A stretch of 64,000 nt of DNA from Chloroflexales bacterium ZM16-3 (GTDB taxonomy: Bacteria; Chloroflexota; Chloroflexia; Chloroflexales; Chloroflexaceae): positions 1 through 64,000 of the forward strand of contig RYFE02000007.1 of assembly GCA_004138175.2 (NCBI GenBank), given 5' to 3'. Positions 47,112 through 54,485 of the stretch are shown here, in pieces. The notes under the pieces were generated by a model. That model was not told the origin of the DNA. It saw nothing but the letters and a program-made list of their open reading frames with translations, and made no database searches. How positions within the stretch are numbered: position 1 is the first letter of the stretch; every line of letters begins with the position of its first letter. The translations under genes and the position numbers were made by a program.

Positions 47112-47426
47112 ATGGAGAACGCACTCACCCAAACCATGCAAGCGATGTCGGACCCAACGCGGAGGGCGATCCTACAGATGCTCAACGATGGTGACATGAC
47201 CGCCGGCGATATTGCGGCCCGCTTCGCGATCTCGGCGCCGAGCGTGTCGCACCACCTGAACGTGCTGAAGACCGCCGACCTGGTGGCCTCGCAGCGCAGC
47301 GGCCAGAAGATTATCTACCGGCTGAACACCACGGTGGTGCAAGAGATGTTACAGCAGATTATGCAGCTCTTTGCCGTGGGCGGGGCCGCCCCGGCGGCGA
47401 TCGATACGGAGGCAACCGATGCGTAA
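47112..47426 (+). CDS. sdpR: ArsR/SdpR-family autorepressor
   Basis: A 104-residue winged-helix repressor. MSDPTRRAILQMLNDGDMTAGDIAARFAISAPSVSHHLNVLKTADLVASQRSGQKIIYRLN matches SdpR-like ArsR proteins without the Cys metal sites of metal sensors. In Bacillus, SdpR represses sdpRI and is relieved when SdpI sequesters it at the membrane. The same gene order here supports that model by inference. Its stop overlaps the sdpI start by 8 bases. There is no visible Shine-Dalgarno, so the leader may be read directly. Confidence 0.9.
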   Translation: MENALTQTMQAMSDPTRRAILQMLNDGDMTAGDIAARFAISAPSVSHHLNVLKTADLVASQRSGQKIIYRLNTTVVQEMLQQIMQLFAVGGAAPAAIDTEATDA

Positions 47427-48072
47427 CCAGCGCTCACTCTATGTTGTTGTGGCGGCGATGTTCGTCTTCAGCCTGGTGGTCATGCCCTTCATGCCAAACC
47501 CGGCACCGCTCCACTGGAATGCGGTTGGCGAGGTGGATGGCTACGGCAGCCCGCTGCTGGCAGTCCTGCTGGCACCGCTGATTGCCCTGGCAGTGGTGGT
47601 GCTGATGCCGCTGCTGCCGAGGCTCGACCCGCGCCACGAGAACTACGCGAACTTTGCGGGCAGCTACCGGCTGATCATGACCGTGCTGGTGCTGTTCTTC
47701 GCCCTGCTCCATGTGATCACTATCGGCGCGGCCCTGGGCTGGCCGATCAGCATCCCGCGTGCCATGATGCTCGGCATGGGGGTGATGTTCGCCCTGATCG
47801 GCAATGAGCTGGGCCGGGTGCAGCCGAACTACTTCGTGGGAATCCGCACGCCGTGGACCCTGGCCGACCCGGAGATCTGGCGGCGCACGCACCGTATGGG
47901 CGGGCGGATGATGGCCGGCGCGGGGGCGCTTCTCGTGGTGATGGGGCTGTTCGCACCAGTCGAGAGCACCTTCGTCCTGGGGATCGGTGCGATCCTGGTC
48001 GCCAGCCTCGGGTCGGTAGTCTACTCCTACTGGATCTGGCGCCAGCAGGAAAAGAAGGAGGTTCACCAATGA
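47419..48072 (+). CDS. sdpI: SdpI-family membrane protein
   Basis: A 217-residue protein with about six membrane helices. SdpI signatures are PNPAPLHWNAVGEVDGYGS in the first loop and NYFVGIRTPWTLADPEIWRRTHRMGGRMM in the later one. In Bacillus, SdpI protects against the SDP killing peptide and transmits a signal to SdpR; whether this protein has a killing-peptide partner is unknown, and no sdpC-like gene is visible. It overlaps sdpR by 8 bases and the CPBP gene by 4. Confidence 0.92.
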   Translation: MRNQRSLYVVVAAMFVFSLVVMPFMPNPAPLHWNAVGEVDGYGSPLLAVLLAPLIALAVVVLMPLLPRLDPRHENYANFAGSYRLIMTVLVLFFALLHVITIGAALGWPISIPRAMMLGMGVMFALIGNELGRVQPNYFVGIRTPWTLADPEIWRRTHRMGGRMMAGAGALLVVMGLFAPVESTFVLGIGAILVASLGSVVYSYWIWRQQEKKEVHQ

Positions 48073-49004
48073 ACACGTCCACGAGCCAGCTTGATCGAAA
48101 GGGCATTGTGAGCTTCACCCTGATCGCCTACGGGCTGGCATGGCTGATCGTCAGCCCGCTCTGGGTGAGCGGGCAGGGTCTGCGCCACCCGCTGGCCCTG
48201 CCGCTGATGGCCGGGATGATGTTCTCGCCGTCCATTGCGGCGCTGATCGTCACGCGCTTCATCAGCCGACCGGCCGAGGGCATGCGTGTGGCGCTGGGCC
48301 TACAGCTGGGCAAGGGGCGGCGCTGGGGCTGGTACTGGCTCTTCGCCTGGCTGGCGGTGCCGCTGATCATCCTGGCGTCGATCTTTTCGAGCGCGGCGCT
48401 CGGGCTGATCAGGCTCGACCTGGCGGGCTTCTCGGGCTACAGGGCCGTACTGGAGCAGGCCGGGGCCGGGGCGGCCCTGGAGCAGCTGCCCATTCAAGCG
48501 CTGGTGCTCATCCAGCTGGCGACCGCATTCAGCATCGCCCCGCTGATCAACGCTATCCCGGCCCTGGGCGAGGAGCTGGGCTGGCGGGGCTACCTGCTGC
48601 CGCAGCTGCTGCCCCTGGGCCAATGGCCAGCCCTGCTGATCAGCGGGGCGATCTGGGGGCTGTGGCACGCGCCGGTGATCCTGCTGGGCTATAACTACCC
48701 GCAGCACCCGCAGCTGGGCGTGCTGCTGATGGTCGGCTTCTGCATGATCTGGGGCGTAATCTTCGGCTGGCTGCGCCTGTCCACCGGCAGTGTGTGGCCG
48801 GCGATGCTGGCCCACGGTGCGCTCAACGGCATCGCCGGGGCCACGGCGCTCTTCCTCCAAGCCGGGGCGAGCTACGACACGGCCCTGGCAGGGCCGCTGG
48901 GGCTGGCCGGGTGGCTGCTGCCGCTGCTGCTGATCGGCCTGCTTGCCGCCAGAAGCCGCCTCACGGTGCGGTATCTTCCCTCTTCTCTTGGGCGCGAGGG
49001 GTGA
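48069..49004 (+). CDS. CPBP-family intramembrane metalloprotease
   Basis: A 311-residue membrane protein with about eight helices. The CPBP motifs are present: ALGEELGWRGYLLP (Glu-Glu), GAIWGLWHAPVILLGYNY (His) and AMLAHGALNGIAG (His-x3-Asn). This family (Rce1/abortive-infection type) includes prenyl-protein peptidases and bacteriocin-immunity proteins. The start at 48069 overlaps the sdpI stop (ATGA), so the gene is part of the sdp operon. The link with peptide-toxin immunity in Gram-positive sdp and plantaricin loci suggests an immunity function. Confidence 0.92.
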   Translation: MNTSTSQLDRKGIVSFTLIAYGLAWLIVSPLWVSGQGLRHPLALPLMAGMMFSPSIAALIVTRFISRPAEGMRVALGLQLGKGRRWGWYWLFAWLAVPLIILASIFSSAALGLIRLDLAGFSGYRAVLEQAGAGAALEQLPIQALVLIQLATAFSIAPLINAIPALGEELGWRGYLLPQLLPLGQWPALLISGAIWGLWHAPVILLGYNYPQHPQLGVLLMVGFCMIWGVIFGWLRLSTGSVWPAMLAHGALNGIAGATALFLQAGASYDTALAGPLGLAGWLLPLLLIGLLAARSRLTVRYLPSSLGREG

Positions 49005-49053
49005 GCGAGGGCGGCCCTGGTGCCCTTCAGGTACACGTTAACCGTTTGGCACC

Positions 49054-49163
49054 AGGGCTGTTGCAACGTCCTGGGGCTGCGCCCTCAAACCCTGCTTTTT
49101 GTTGGGTTTGGGCGGCGAAGCCGCCCCCGCACCCCCACCGGGAGGTGACGTTGCAACAGCCCC
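49054..49163 (+). mobile_element. 110-bp relative of the 172-bp element with 11-bp target duplication
   Basis: Ends AGGGCTGTTGCAACGTC and its inverse match the AGGGC...TGCAACGTC termini of the elements at 15966 and 35757, but the interior is different and shorter. The perfect 11-bp repeat CGTTTGGCACC flanks it directly (49043-49053 and 49164-49174). It lies in the 358-bp gap after the CPBP gene, together with the heptamer array at 49259. Confidence 0.88.
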
Positions 49164-49258
49164 CGTTTGGCACCGACACATTCTCGCTGATATGGTACGA
49201 TGTGCGGGATAGGCAGCAGATACCCGCAGCGCACGTATGCCGTGCCAGGCTAAGGCAA

Positions 49259-49291
49259 GATTGCAGATTGTCGATTGCAGATTGCAGATTG
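49259..49291 (+). repeat. GATTGCA heptamer array before the parvulin gene
   Basis: About five GATTGCA-like units in tandem, one of them degenerate (gattgtc). No inverted arm is visible. The remainder of the gap holds only the parvulin ribosome site. Confidence 0.8.
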
Positions 49292-49362
49292 AGCGCACCC
49301 GTATGCCTATCCGGTGCCAAGCTGTAACGTAACCTGAGACCTTGTCTGATTAGGAGAAGACG

Positions 49363-50469
49363 TTGACCGACCCACATTCCGCCGACGCCCCCGAGACGCA
49401 AAACGACGATCCCGATATACTTGACGAGACGACCACATCAGGTAGCTCCCGGCGCGTGATCGCGCTGATCGGAGGTGCCCTGGTTCTGCTGATCATCGGC
49501 GCGGGCCTAGCGATGATCTTTGCGCCTGGGCCGAGCGCTCCGGCCGCCGCCATCGCGCCGACCACCGCCACTACAGCCCTAACAAATGCGACCCCCGCCG
49601 CCAGCGATCTGCCCACCCCCTCTGTGCCGACGGCCCTGCCTCTGCCCCAGGCGATTGGCGATATGAGCAGCACCGAGCCGGTGGCCCAGGTGGGCGACAC
49701 GATGATCACGCGCGGGGAGTTTGTGCAAGCCTACCAGCCCGGCACCCCGCCCGGCGATGTGCTCAAGCAGCTCATCCAGGTCGAGCTGGTGCTCCAGGCG
49801 GCCAAGGCCGAGGGGGTCATCGTCGATCAGAGCAAGATAGATGACCAGATTGTCCAGATCAAGCAGCAGAACGCGATCAATGACGCTGCGGCATTTGATG
49901 CGTTCCTCCAGCAGAATAATATCGCCTCGGAGGATGCGCTGCGCGGGATCATCGCCCGCAGCCAGCTGCTCGATCAGATGCTCATGACCCACACCACCAT
50001 AGAGCAGGCCCACGTCCGCCACATTATGCTGATGAGCAGCGGCGACCAGAGCGACGCACGCAAGGCGGAGGCTGAGGCGCTGCTGAAGCAGATTCAGGAT
50101 GGTGCCGACTTTGCCCAACTCGCTAGCGAGAAGTCGGAAGATACCAACTCGAAGGATGAGGGCGGCGATCTGGGCTGGATCCCCCAAGGTATATTTGGCC
50201 TTGGCTTCGACGAGGCGCTGTTCAGCATGAAGCAGGGCGAGCTGCGCGTCGTCCAGTCGCAGTATGGCTGGCATGTCATCGAGCTGCTCGACCTGCCTGA
50301 GGTGCGCGGGCTAGATAACACCGACCTCCTGAGCACGGCCCCTGGCCAGCAGGCGCTCAACGATACGTTTCTGCCATGGGTTGATCAGCTTCAGAGCACC
50401 GCCGAGGCGGCGCAGCAGATTAAGATCCTTGTCACTGATGACCAGCTGGTGACAACTCCAGGCGCCTGA
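49363..50469 (+). CDS. membrane-anchored parvulin-type peptidyl-prolyl isomerase
   Basis: A 368-residue extracytoplasmic foldase. A single N-terminal anchor (VIALIGGALVLLIIGAGLAMIF) is followed by a Thr/Ala/Pro linker, a SurA-like helical domain (AQVGDTMITRGEFVQAY, LIQVELVLQAAKAEGV) and a parvulin domain (HVRHIMLMSSGDQSDARKAEAEALLKQIQDGADFAQLASEKSEDTNSKDEGGDLGWIPQGIFG, ending YGWHVIEL). The start is TTG 49363, with AGGAG at a proper distance; no ATG is available before the anchor. The family speeds cis-trans Pro isomerisation and folds secreted proteins. Confidence 0.9.
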   Translation: MTDPHSADAPETQNDDPDILDETTTSGSSRRVIALIGGALVLLIIGAGLAMIFAPGPSAPAAAIAPTTATTALTNATPAASDLPTPSVPTALPLPQAIGDMSSTEPVAQVGDTMITRGEFVQAYQPGTPPGDVLKQLIQVELVLQAAKAEGVIVDQSKIDDQIVQIKQQNAINDAAAFDAFLQQNNIASEDALRGIIARSQLLDQMLMTHTTIEQAHVRHIMLMSSGDQSDARKAEAEALLKQIQDGADFAQLASEKSEDTNSKDEGGDLGWIPQGIFGLGFDEALFSMKQGELRVVQSQYGWHVIELLDLPEVRGLDNTDLLSTAPGQQALNDTFLPWVDQLQSTAEAAQQIKILVTDDQLVTTPGA

Positions 50470-50472
50470 TAC

Positions 50473-50533
50473 ATTGCAGGTTGCAGGTTGCAGATTGCAG
50501 GGATCTGCAACCTGCAATCTGCAACCTGCAATC
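50473..50533. repeat. heptamer array between parvulin and lipoprotein genes
   Basis: TTGCAGG/TTGCAGA units (50473-50500) are followed by inverted ATCTGCAACCTGCAATC units (to 50533). It begins 4 bases after the parvulin stop and ends 3 bases before the next start. Confidence 0.9.
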
Positions 50534-50535
50534 AT

Positions 50536-52020
50536 ATGATCGCTATGCGTATACATATGGGGTGCGCTCTCCTCGCGCTCGCCCTATTGGCTGGCTGCGC
50601 GGCTGCCCCGCCCGCGACCACGCAGGCTCCATCTGCGTCGCCGACCCTTCCTCCACCCACGGCGATTTCGCCCCCGCCTACAGTCATCCCGATCCCACCC
50701 ACGGCGATTTCGCCCCCGCCTACAGTCATCCCGATCCCGCCCACGGCGATTTCGCCCCCGCCTACAGTCATCCCGATCCCGCCCACGACGATTTCGCCCC
50801 CGCCTACAGCGACCATCCCGCCTACGGCGACCTCGATCCCGCCTACAGCGACCATCCCTCCACCTACGGCCACCCCCATCCCGCCCACAAGCGCCCCGGC
50901 AGCCACAAGCGAGCCGGAGATCATGTTTCTACGCGGGGGCGACCTGATGGCCTATGGCCTGCGCAGCCGCGCCGAGCGCACGGTCGCCCAGGGCGTGCGC
51001 TCCTTCGCGGCCACGCCTGACGGGCGGCTTCTGGCGATGCTGCGCGGGGCCGGGCGATCAGGTGAGATCTGGGTCGCTAGCCGTGATGGCCTGGATCTGC
51101 GGCAGATCACCAGCAATGAGCGCGCCGAGGAGGGGCTGAGCTGGGCTCCCGATGGCTCGGCTCTGGCCTACAGCTCGGCCGCGAGCGATGATCTGCCCAC
51201 ACTTGACTGGGCCGGCTGGGGTCGCTGGTGTGCCAGCTCGGAGGTGCGCGTGATCGCTATGGGTGATCTGGAGGAGCGCAGTCTGGCCGCCGGCTGCGAC
51301 CCGGCCTTTGGGCCGGACAGCAAGCGCATCGCCTTCGCCTCGCCCCCGGAGGGCCAGCCTCAGGGGCAGGCATTCTTCGGAGCGACGAACGCCGTGCGTC
51401 TGATGAACCGCCAGGGGCAGAACGGGTGGAGCTTCGCCACAGCCGATGGCCAGAGCCCCGCGCAGGGCTACCTCGTCTACGCCCCGGCATGGTCGCCCTC
51501 GGGCGAGCAGATCGCCTACCAGCGTTTCCTCGGCTACCAGTCTCTCGTCGATATCAACATCACCGAGATCGGCGCGGCGTTTAAGGGCGAGGGCAGGCCG
51601 CTGGCGAGCGGGGCGGGCTGGATGCTCCCGCCGCAGTTCGGCCCCGATGGCCAGATGGTTGCCCTGCTGGAGCATAACTTTAGCGACGCCCGGGGCGGCA
51701 GTGGCTACGAGGTCTGGCGGATCACTCTTGTGCGCCTCGGCGTTGAGGACAGCATGTTCCTGCCCAGCGGCGAGGTGCCGACGGCGGGCCGCCTGGAGTG
51801 GCAGGCACCGCGCGTCACGGCGGCGGCCTGGTCGCCCGACGGGGAGCAGCTGGCGCTGGGCCTGCCCGCTGGCTGGAGCAGCGACGATCCTCAGCAGGAT
51901 CTGCTCTATCAGGCCGAGGGGGCAGGCGAGATCTGGGTCTGGGGGGGCGACGGTACGCCACAGGAGCGGCTGATCGAGAACGTGGACTACGCCTCGCCGC
52001 TGCTCTGGCTTCCAGCATGA
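50536..52020 (+). CDS. TolB/WD40-like lipoprotein with Pro-rich repeat stalk
   Basis: A 494-residue lipoprotein. The signal peptide ends in the lipobox LAGC (Cys 21). A Pro/Thr stalk (about residues 40-120) has three near-perfect 14-residue repeats (PPTAISPPPTVIPI) and degenerate ones. The C-terminal part has TolB/PD40-type beta-propeller blades (ATPDGRLLAMLR, SWAPDGSALAYSS, FGPDSKRIAFAS, WSPSGEQIAYQRF, FGPDGQMVALLEH, WSPDGEQLALGL). A binding role is likely; there is no catalytic motif. Start alternatives at 50545 and 50557 exist. Heptamer sequence takes the place of a ribosome site. Confidence 0.85.
   Translation: MIAMRIHMGCALLALALLAGCAAAPPATTQAPSASPTLPPPTAISPPPTVIPIPPTAISPPPTVIPIPPTAISPPPTVIPIPPTTISPPPTATIPPTATSIPPTATIPPPTATPIPPTSAPAATSEPEIMFLRGGDLMAYGLRSRAERTVAQGVRSFAATPDGRLLAMLRGAGRSGEIWVASRDGLDLRQITSNERAEEGLSWAPDGSALAYSSAASDDLPTLDWAGWGRWCASSEVRVIAMGDLEERSLAAGCDPAFGPDSKRIAFASPPEGQPQGQAFFGATNAVRLMNRQGQNGWSFATADGQSPAQGYLVYAPAWSPSGEQIAYQRFLGYQSLVDINITEIGAAFKGEGRPLASGAGWMLPPQFGPDGQMVALLEHNFSDARGGSGYEVWRITLVRLGVEDSMFLPSGEVPTAGRLEWQAPRVTAAAWSPDGEQLALGLPAGWSSDDPQQDLLYQAEGAGEIWVWGGDGTPQERLIENVDYASPLLWLPA
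50654..50895 (+). repeat. 42-bp tandem repeat coding a Pro-rich stalk
   Basis: The unit beginning CCCACGGCGATTTCGCCCCC recurs with period 42 (three strong and several shorter, diverged units). It codes the 14-residue PPTAISPPPTVIPI repeats of the lipoprotein and is likely to vary in copy number. Confidence 0.9.
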
Positions 52021-52050
52021 GGCTATCGGCCCGCTAAAACCGTTGCATGT

Positions 52051-52065
52051 TATAATACCTATAAT
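52051..52065 (+). promoter_or_regulatory. tandem TATAAT hexamers before the Nudix gene
   Basis: Perfect TATAAT at 52051 and 52060 lie about 105 bases ahead of the Nudix start. No well-spaced -35 box is clear for either; the long leader has no recognised riboswitch. Confidence 0.4.
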
Positions 52066-52164
52066 TGTACGTTTGTGTCCTAGTTAGGAGCGAGTTCTCT
52101 ACTCGGTGAACGCCTACTGGGACATGCGGGCTGGCCGTCTGCCCAAGAAAGCCTCATACTATTC

Positions 52165-52620
52165 ATGACCTCACGCGCCAACAGAACGCCTCTTCATCGC
52201 ACTGCCTACTCTGCCGGCGGCGTGATCTACCGGGTTGTCGAGTCGCAGGTGGAGGTGGCGCTGATTGCCACTGACCGCGGCGGTCGCTGGGGATTGCCCA
52301 AGGGCCACGTAAACCGTGGCGAGACGGCCGAGGCTGCGGCGCTGCGCGAGGTTGAGGAGGAGACGGGGCTTGCGGGCGATATTGTCCAGCATTTGGCGAC
52401 GATTGAGTACTGGTTCCGCGCCGGCTCCTCGCGCATCCATAAGTATGTCGACCTCTTCCTCATCCGCTACTCCAGCGGTGAGGTGCGGCCCCAGGAGACC
52501 GAGGTGGATGATGCGCGCTGGTTTTCGCTCGATGATGCGTTGCGTCTGGTCTCCTTCGAGCGCGAGCGCGATGTGATTATCCAGGTTGTCGAGGTTCTCC
52601 ACGAGGCGGGCCTGAGCTAG
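52165..52620 (+). CDS. Nudix hydrolase
   Basis: A 151-residue hydrolase with the complete Nudix box GHVNRGETAEAAALREVEEETGL. AGGVIYRVVESQVEVALIATDRGGRWGLPKG at the N-terminus and HKYVDLFLIRYSSGEVRPQETEVDDARWFSLDDAL later match the Ap4A-hydrolase-like subgroup, so dinucleoside polyphosphates are plausible substrates, though the family is broad. The gene is 10 bases upstream of ybeY, so the two are probably co-transcribed. No clear ribosome site is seen. Confidence 0.9.
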   Translation: MTSRANRTPLHRTAYSAGGVIYRVVESQVEVALIATDRGGRWGLPKGHVNRGETAEAAALREVEEETGLAGDIVQHLATIEYWFRAGSSRIHKYVDLFLIRYSSGEVRPQETEVDDARWFSLDDALRLVSFERERDVIIQVVEVLHEAGLS

Positions 52621-52630
52621 TACAAGGTTT

Positions 52631-53110
52631 ATGAACTATATTGTTGAGGTGACAGTCGCCGAGGAGCTAGAGGGTCGCCTGCCTGCGGGGCTCGACCTCG
52701 CCCTTGTGGAGCGGGCGATTAGTGCGGTGCTGCGGGCCGAGGGTGGTGACGCCCCCCTAGAGGTCGGCGTGCTGATTACAGATGACGCCCACATCCACGC
52801 TATGAACCGCGACTATCGCGGCGTCGATGCGCCCACCGATGTGCTCTCCTTTGCAGATGACGGCCCCCAGAGCCCCTTCGTGACCCAGGCCGAGGGGCCG
52901 CGCTACCTGGGCGATATCGCTATCTCTTACGAGCGTGTGATGGCCCAGGCCGATGAGTATGGCCACTCCCCCGCCCGCGAGCTGGCCTACCTGGCCGCCC
53001 ACGGCACCCTGCACCTGCTCGGCTACGACCACGAGCGCGGCCCCGATGACGCCGCTGCTATGCGCACCCGCGAGGAGGCGGCGATGGCGGAGATCGGGCT
53101 ATTTCGGTAA
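52631..53110 (+). CDS. ybeY: endoribonuclease YbeY (16S rRNA maturation)
   Basis: A 159-residue metal-dependent RNase that matures the 3' end of 16S rRNA and supports ribosome quality control. The zinc motif is AHGTLHLLGYDHERG (three His), preceded by the RGVDAPTDVLSFADD and YLGDIAISYERV segments of the family. AAGG lies 3 bases before the ATG. It shares an operon with the Nudix gene. A very long perfect palindrome follows. Confidence 0.95.
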   Translation: MNYIVEVTVAEELEGRLPAGLDLALVERAISAVLRAEGGDAPLEVGVLITDDAHIHAMNRDYRGVDAPTDVLSFADDGPQSPFVTQAEGPRYLGDIAISYERVMAQADEYGHSPARELAYLAAHGTLHLLGYDHERGPDDAAAMRTREEAAMAEIGLFR

Positions 53111-53146
53111 GCTTGGCGCAGCGCAATCTGTGCTGGTTAGATTTAC

Positions 53147-53194
53147 ATCAAACACGGAGCGGGCGGCCATATGGCCGCCCGCTCCGTGTTTGAT
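53147..53194. terminator. 48-bp perfect palindrome after ybeY
   Basis: ATCAAACACGGAGCGGGCGG... is perfectly symmetrical about the CATATG centre. It lies 37 bp after ybeY and is likely a strong terminator that works on both strands, serving ybeY and the convergent MFS gene. Perfect symmetry with no loop is unusual. Confidence 0.85.
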
Positions 53195-53199
53195 TCCTC

Positions 53200-53225
53200 G
53201 CAGTAGCGCAGAAGGAACCCTGTAG
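53200..53225 (+). mobile_element. solo left end of the 114-bp element
   Basis: GCAGTAGCGCAGAAGGAACCCTG resembles the left terminus of copy 3 at 26679 with one change. The rest of the element is not recognisable. It may be a remnant or a solo terminal repeat. Confidence 0.5.
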
Positions 53226-53264
53226 CGCGACAGACAGGCGCGCCTCTCACCCCCTCGCTTGTTC

Positions 53265-54485
53265 CTACGCCGCCGCCCGACGTTCGGCCCGCCGCCCGAT
53301 CAGCGGGATGAGCGGCAGGGCCATGGCGATCGTGATCACCCCGCCGACGGCGAAGACCGCGCCCCAGGATGCGCCCAGGTCGAGCATCCAGCCGGCCACC
53401 ACCGGGGCCAACACGGTGGCCCCGAAGCCGATGAATGCCTGGAGCGCCTGGGCCGAGCCGAGCCTATCGGGGGGCGACCACTCGGTGATCGCGGTGGAGT
53501 AGATCGCCGAGTCGGCTGAGGTGAGCAGGCCGAGCAGGCAGCCTACGCTGGCAAGTAGGACCCAGGGCGCGGCGTGCAGGAATCCGAAGCCAAGCGAGAT
53601 CATGCCGCTGGCCAGGGCGATCACCAGGGCCGAGCGAGCGCGCCCGAGCCGGTCGGAGATCCATGCACCGAAGAAGACCCCAGGCGTGCCCAGGCCGATC
53701 ATCAGCGCGGCCCACTGGCTGCCGCTGGATGCGGCCTCAGTGGTGTCGATGCCTTGGGCGAGCAGTGCGCTGGCCAGGAAGGCGGCCAGCCAGCCCCGCG
53801 AGATGTAGAGCTCCCAGGCGTGGCCGGTGTAGCTGATGATCGTGCGGGTCACCGGCCCCTCGCGCAGCACGCTCAGGTCGAGGCTGCCCCTTCGTCCGGG
53901 CGGCGCGGCGGCCCCCAGCGTCGCGTAGATCGCCAGGGGCAGGGCGGCGACGGCGGCCACGGCCAGCACGAGCGCCGCCATGGGCCATGCCACGTGGGCG
54001 AGCAGCAGGCCGCTGCACCAGAGCGAGAGCGCGCCGCCCAGGTAGAATGCCGACACGTAGGCACCCACGGCCAGCCCCCGCCGCTGCGGGGGCACGGCGA
54101 AGGCCACCACCCGTGTGCCGGGCATGTAGATCCCGGCCAGGCCCAGCCCGGCCACGAAGCGGATGGCCGAGGCGCTCCAGACATCCCGGGCCAGCAGCGG
54201 GAAGGCCAGGAATGAGGCGCAGGTGGCGATCGTGCAGGCGATGATCACCCGCCCGATCGGGAATCGGTCGGTCAGCGGCAGGATGATCAAGACGCTCAGC
54301 ACATAGCCAGCCTGGTAGGCGGCGAAGACCCAGCCGATCGCGGCGGAGCTGGCGGCCCAGTCGGCCCGCAGGATGGGCAGGGCGGCGGCGGTGAAGCTGG
54401 AGGGCAGCAGAACCAGGGCCAGCACCGGGCCGAGCAGGGCGATCCGCCAGGGCTGCGCCGGATCAGGCCGGGAAGTCGTCGTCAT
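53265..54485 (-). CDS. MFS transporter
   Basis: A 406-residue membrane protein with about 12 helices. The MFS loop 2-3 motif reads YVLSVLIILPLTDRFPIGRVIIACTI, and FFGAWISDRLGRARSALVIAL carries the second-half copy. The substrate is not predictable; the sequence resembles nitrate/cyanate-type or drug-efflux carriers only generally. The ATG at 54485 is chosen because it begins the helical protein; an in-frame start at 54551 would overlap more of the upstream gene. It overlaps the end of the THUMP methyltransferase gene by 23 bases, so expression is coupled. Confidence 0.88.
   Translation of the reverse strand: MTTTSRPDPAQPWRIALLGPVLALVLLPSSFTAAALPILRADWAASSAAIGWVFAAYQAGYVLSVLIILPLTDRFPIGRVIIACTIATCASFLAFPLLARDVWSASAIRFVAGLGLAGIYMPGTRVVAFAVPPQRRGLAVGAYVSAFYLGGALSLWCSGLLLAHVAWPMAALVLAVAAVAALPLAIYATLGAAAPPGRRGSLDLSVLREGPVTRTIISYTGHAWELYISRGWLAAFLASALLAQGIDTTEAASSGSQWAALMIGLGTPGVFFGAWISDRLGRARSALVIALASGMISLGFGFLHAAPWVLLASVGCLLGLLTSADSAIYSTAITEWSPPDRLGSAQALQAFIGFGATVLAPVVAGWMLDLGASWGAVFAVGGVITIAMALPLIPLIGRRAERRAAA

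Noticed and set aside
52066-52164. Riboswitch in the Nudix leader
   Set aside because: Small GC-rich stems are present, but no known aptamer core could be recognised.
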